The translations under genes were made by a program, and so were the position numbers. The notes below the pieces were generated by a model, which saw nothing but the letters and a program-made list of their open reading frames with translations, was not told where the DNA came from and did not search any database. A DNA stretch of 58,583 bases, from contig BLXT01007673.1 of NCBI GenBank assembly GCA_019648995.1, positions 1,438,164 to 1,496,746 of the forward strand, in the 5' to 3' direction. Positions 36,701 to 42,700 of the stretch are shown here, one piece after another. Position 1 is the stretch's first letter. Each line of letters opens with the position of its first letter. The DNA comes from Plakobranchus ocellatus (Eukaryota > Mollusca > Gastropoda > Plakobranchidae).

Positions 36701-39700
36701 AGAAAAAATGGGAAGAGGAAAAAAAAAAAAACAACCTAAATTATATTCTCTTCTTGGGAGCCTCTCGGTCAAGAAACCAGTGGCAAAACATGATTGAGCA
36801 TACCCTCTTAAAAGATAATGAATTTTACTGTAAAAATTTTTTATGGAGACTATAGAGATTTAAAATTGACCCCCACCTTACAAATATTTTTTAGAGCTTT
36901 CCATTTTTCCATTTTCTGTGTTGTAAATATATCTCTATTAAAAAAAAAGAGAATACATTACCTTATGCAATTTCTCTGAGCTGAATTAGATTAAAAAAAA
37001 AAATGAAAAGAATGAAAGAATTCAAAATTTGCTTTGAACAATTTTACAGGCCACAAAAACAACTGGATGTTTCGATAATCCCTGTGGGTCAGGGTCAATT
37101 TCCATGACTGATAGTTTTCAAGTAAATTCTAGTAAGGGGCTTTTTAACTTTATTCACTTCTGACCCATCAATTTTTTTTTACTCCTTGCCAGAATATTTC
37201 CAAAACAAAGAAAGAAAAAAAAAAAAACAAACCTTGTCTTGCTGAATTACCATTTATGTACTACTCCCTACTCCCACAAAATGAGTTGAATTGTAGCAAT
37301 CTGTTTATACATGAGTGAATTGAATTAAAAATCCTATGCGAAGGAATTTAAATTACTATTGATTTATGGACAGAAAAATCTGCTTTAAGTCTATAGAAAG
37401 TTTATACCAAGAGGAATGAGTCGGTTTTACCTTTCTATATTTTTATTTAAAGTCAATCATGTAGATTTACAGTGCAACTCATTTTGCAAACTTTACACAT
37501 TTACTTGAAGCTTTTTTTTTGTTGTTATTTTCTCTGTGAAGCTGTTCCTTTGCTTTTGCCCAATTTATAAAACCCATGTATGCAGCCTATTGTAGACTTC
37601 ATTTTGGGAGCTGTTTTAAAACAGAAGAGTATAATTTCACTGTGACCACTAACAAAAAAAAAGTTTTTTGATTGCGATCCNNNNNNNNNNNNNNNNNNNN
37701 NATTTTCTCTGTTGCACAAATATAATGTAACCACTGAAGGCACCAAATTTTTTTTTGGCTTATAAAGGAAAGGCAATGCAGTAGAGACTACAAGCAGTCA
37801 CCAAATATTTTTGTTATTTGGAGGAAAAACTTTTGTAAATTAAAGGTGTAAAGATAACTAAATGAGGGCAAAAATACAAGCTAAAAAAATGTATGGTCTT
37901 AATGATGATGTATGTAATAATTATATTCCTAACTTAGCACTTAACAGCATAAAACTAATTATTGTTATTGTCACGACAGGGACACGCTCAGGGAAAAGGC
38001 AAATTCGACTGCGTAAAATTCTCCGTGCTTTATTGCATCAAATAAACATACACAGCGTTGACAGTTTCAAAATACAAAATATTGCTAATTATATAAAGAT
38101 TTGAGTAGTTGTCGTCCTAAAGTTTTGGCTGAGGTTTCTTTCTGGGTCTAATATTTCCTGGCTATTTCTTCGCTATTTCTTAACTATTTCTTGGCTATAA
38201 CAAACATTGTCTAGACTCAGGTAGATGTGACAGCGCGTGGTCAATCACTTCGGATTGAAACTCTGTAAATCTGGAGTCTAGGGTTTGTTTCTATTCTAAG
38301 AAAACAGAGCTGCTTTTTGATGTTGACGCTCAGCCGTCTAAATCTCTACTCTAACTGTCGGTCTCTCGCTTGCCTCAATAATTAGGCAACCTTGCGCCAA
38401 AGGCCTAGTCTCGCCTACTCACGTTACATTGCAGCAAAAGCGTCACAGTGAGTGAATTCTCCTACTCTTTCTCGAGAGTGAAGGTTAATGCTTATTCGAC
38501 ATTATTTTCAGGCGATCCAACTTTCATACATATGCTGTAATAAAGTGCATGGTTGGTACCGTTGACACTTAATAAAATATTTTCATGCACCTCTCACTTT
38601 CTTCTACATCCAACCATGACAGTTATAATGGTAAGGAGAGTAAAAATAGGAACTTTCACTTGATGGTGATGCTAGTCATGTTGCAGAGATAAATGTGCTG
38701 AAATACTGTGAAATGTATGTATAACTAAATATTAATAACTGTCAAGAAACTTTTTTCATAATTTAAAATTTAAATCGTAAGTTCTTGAAAGTTAGAATAA
38801 ACATACATGCGTAGCATCGCCACAATATGAGATGTTTCGTGGAAAAATCAACCACATAAAATTGGTTTCATGCTTTTAGGTATCATAAAGCAATAATTTC
38901 AAACATTGCAAGACCCTCACAATTGTAATAAGAAAATTTGAATGGAAAAAATGGATGATTCTGGCAACTACTTCAATATTTGTAACCCATGATGTTCCTG
39001 AAACTATATCTGTTGTATTTTGTGGTCTCACTACATGTTACAGTTACTGTTCATCATTATACCATCGTGCTTGCAACAGCTAGTGGGTTTTATATTAATT
39101 TTGAAGTATGAACAGCGCATCCACAATGCAAATACACAGAGATATTGATGCAAGGCTACAAGTAGTCATACTGTCAATAATGTGACAATCTTTTTCATTT
39201 AAATTTTAAAAAAGTATGTGTGTATATTGTCATTGCAGATCTGCATAGTATACATACATTAACATTCAGGTAAAATGGAGAAAATGGATAACAACTGTAT
39301 TTTGTTTTTTATTTGATTTGAAACATCTTGATTCTTTTAGTTTATAGATCTCATTGTATGTGTAAATGATCAAAAGGAAAACAATATTCAAGCATAAATT
39401 CCTTATTAATTTGTTCTTTATGCCTCAAGCACATTGAAAACTGCAAGTGCCTTTTGTGCATGATCGTTATCAACACACATACACGATAAGCGCAGCTGGA
39501 GGCTTTAGAGTGATGAGTAGTTATCACGTGTATTGTGACCCACATATGCGAGAAGCGCAGCAGGAAGCCACAGAATAAGTCCATTCAATGAAAGGGTAGG
39601 GAGGTTGCGGCCAATAACAACTAAGTGACACTTGAAGGATTGCAGTGATTGCTTTTTAAACATAAATTTTTTATTCAACTTTCAAAAACAAAAATATTTG

Positions 39701-42700
39701 AAAATATTTTGCAAAGTATTGACTTTTTGGTTTCTCTCTCTTAATTCAGACCAAAACAAACACTTTTAATTATGTAAAAAGGAATTAGAGCCTGTTGAGG
39801 TTTTACTGCATCATTCTCCTCTTAAAAGATATGAAATTTAAAAAAGAAAAAAAAGGTAGACATGTGAAAATGAAATACAGTTAGGCAGCCACATAAAACT
39901 AAAAGGTACTCACAAAGTTAATTGATGATAAAGTAAAACATTCAGACGTATCAAGCCCAGAATAAACAAAGGTAATTCAAAAGTCTCACACTGCACCAAT
40001 ACTTTAAAACAAAAGTGTAACCAGTTTCCTACTAAAATAATAATGTACATTATAAGGAATGTACTCTAAACTATAGATCACTAAAGTTGCACAGCTGTTG
40101 AAGATCATAGTAATGATGATAATCAGCATGGATAACATGTTTCAATTCTAGTAAATGTTTAACTTTTGTCTTAGAAATTTTTCAGTGGTGGAGGAGTGTT
40201 AGGCCTTCCGTTATCTGAAGCAAACTGTTTCTTCTCATGGAAAGATCCTGCCACTGATCTTCACAGTCAATTTTGTACTGAATGTGACCAGACGGCTGAT
40301 ATAAAAGACCTCAAGTCAGTTACAGTTGGATCCTCAGCACTTCTCCCAAGATTTTTACGTCGCTAACTAAAACTTTTAAAGAATAAAATTTGAGGTGTTT
40401 GACTCGATGGGGTTTTGGAACCTTTCTGGCAGTCTCAATATAAGTGACATAGTTTTATTTTTCACTTCATCTTCAATGCACCTTTGGACGCTATCTACCT
40501 CCATTTGCCCGTGTTCTTCTTCTGAAATCTCCTGAGTGGCAGTCATATTGTGCTTAATCGCAAAGTCAGACAATGCAGATGAAAGAGAGACATTGCAATT
40601 TTGGGCAGTACAGCACATCTGAATATACAATGAAACAATCAAAATCACTCAAAAACTTACTGAGATAATCGACCAGGCAAGAAGCATATTCATTTGCCCT
40701 CAGACTACCCTCGCTTTCAATCCACATAAGAACAGACATCTTTGGAAGCAAGATCAAACACTGTAGTTATGAACGCATAATTTGCTGCGGTAGTATAAGG
40801 CTGGTGCTTTTAGCATCGGGCACATTAGAAGAACACTCTGTGGGTCCACTGCAATTACTTTTATTTTGGAACTGTTTTCAAAGGCTATCCTTTGTCCATT
40901 ACTTTTTCTCTTTGCACTCTTTCCTTCTTAGCTTGGTGATGGACACACAAGGAATCTTTCACAGTGTCTTTCTGGTAGGAAAGACAAAGATCGCATTGTC
41001 TTTACTGAGCTTAATATGGATAAGGCCATACCTTCAAATTGTTCCTCGAATACAAATCTGTGCAGAGGATGCTCACACAAAGATATGTAGAGTCTGTATA
41101 CTGCAGAGATGCTGCCAAATAGTGGCTCCAAATACAACTTGGAGGTGCTTTCCCTGCAATAGTGAGACTCATCTTTCAGTAAACTTCTCAGGAAATCCAC
41201 TAGCTCCTTCTTCCTTTCGCTTACCGCCACATCTCGCATTCTTTTTCTGCTAGACTCTCCATCGTCTTTATCCTTATCCTGCTTTTTCAGTTGACCTCGA
41301 TCCATGTATCTTTCAAACCTGTTGCCATGAGGAAAAATCAAAAACATACATTCCACCATTCTCTTTTTAGTGGCACTGAAAGGATACGTTTTTTTTTTAA
41401 ATCAGCTTCTTTCACCTTTCTTCCCTTACCCTGAATTCTATTCACCATTAATGTGACAAACAAATTTTTCATCCCACGACATTGTCCACATGCTCTGGAA
41501 AATTTTTATGCCATCATTAATAATGCCTTTGCATATACAAAGTGTCTAGCGGGACCCCAGACGGGGATGTATCTAGTCAACGAGATGAGGAAGACCCCAG
41601 AAATATTCTGCCTTTTTCATGCATGACTTTACATTGTTTTGGCCGCCTCCTCCTTTAGACTGACAGGAAATGGTGGAGTCGGTTGTTTTTTTTTTCCTAG
41701 TCTCTTCCTTTTTATATTTAGATTTTACAACACAAACAGAGATTATTTTTTATTTAGATCTAAGCTATAAACAGATTTTATCAATCTTTGAATGATGAGA
41801 AGGCCTAGAACTTGGGCTTGGCTAAAGACCTACTGGACAGTTAAATTCTCTACTCCACCGGCTAGTTTCAAACGGAAAGGGAAAGGGAGGTCACGTTTCG
41901 CTGCTGCCATGATGTTAATAAACTACAATAAATTTTCACCATTTGTAATATGTTTATGATCAAAATTATTTTGTTTGTTAGATCTATTTTAGAAATCATT
42001 CTTTTTTTTTTTTTAAGTGGTGACATTTTTGGGAAAAAAAATTTTTTTCTTCCTACACCCCCTCCCCATCCCCAAGCTATCTATATAGGCTTTCATTTCT
42101 ACATTTAACGTAATATTACACAGGAAATCAATAAATGCTTAAAAAATATTTTACAAACCAACTACTTCAAAACCGGCAATGTGCTATAGCCTTGGTCTGA
42201 ACAGAACTATGGGTAGATCTAGATCCAGAACTGGCCTAGGCCTACCCTCAAATCTAGCAATTTGCAGACCTTACACCTCTTTCAAGCTACAGTTTTCACT
42301 TGGTGGCTGTTGCATCAGCCATAATCACTCAAACAGTAAGATAGATTCTAGTCCTATGCTCTAGATGTCTAGGCCTAATCAATGCATCATTTTTCTGAAT
42401 GATATCCCGGCAAGACCCTTCTGAATTCCTTCACAAAGATAGAAATTATAGATCCTCTAAATCTACAAGCCACAACAATATTGATAGTGAATACAAAGAG
42501 ACTTTTTCAAACTAGATAATGTGTTCTTTGTGTGATGAACCAGACGTGTGGATGGTAAAGTTTGAGAATGTGCAGAGACTATCACAGACAAAATGTTACT
42601 TTGGGAAATCGTCAACGGTGATTTGATAGTGATGGATCTGGTCATTAAAATTGTTTGATTTGTATGTCACTACTTATATCTGGGTTGCACAGAAAATACT

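Noticed and set aside
40175..40366. Apparent alternative P2X terminal exon (acceptor TTAG, phase 0, 63 codons, stop, AATAAA at 40382)
   Set aside because: Its complement encodes the C-terminus of the decayed transposase-like gene ([21 protein letters not shown], then [13 protein letters not shown] just beyond). The open frame is therefore most simply an antisense shadow. Long-read cDNA could still reveal exonisation.
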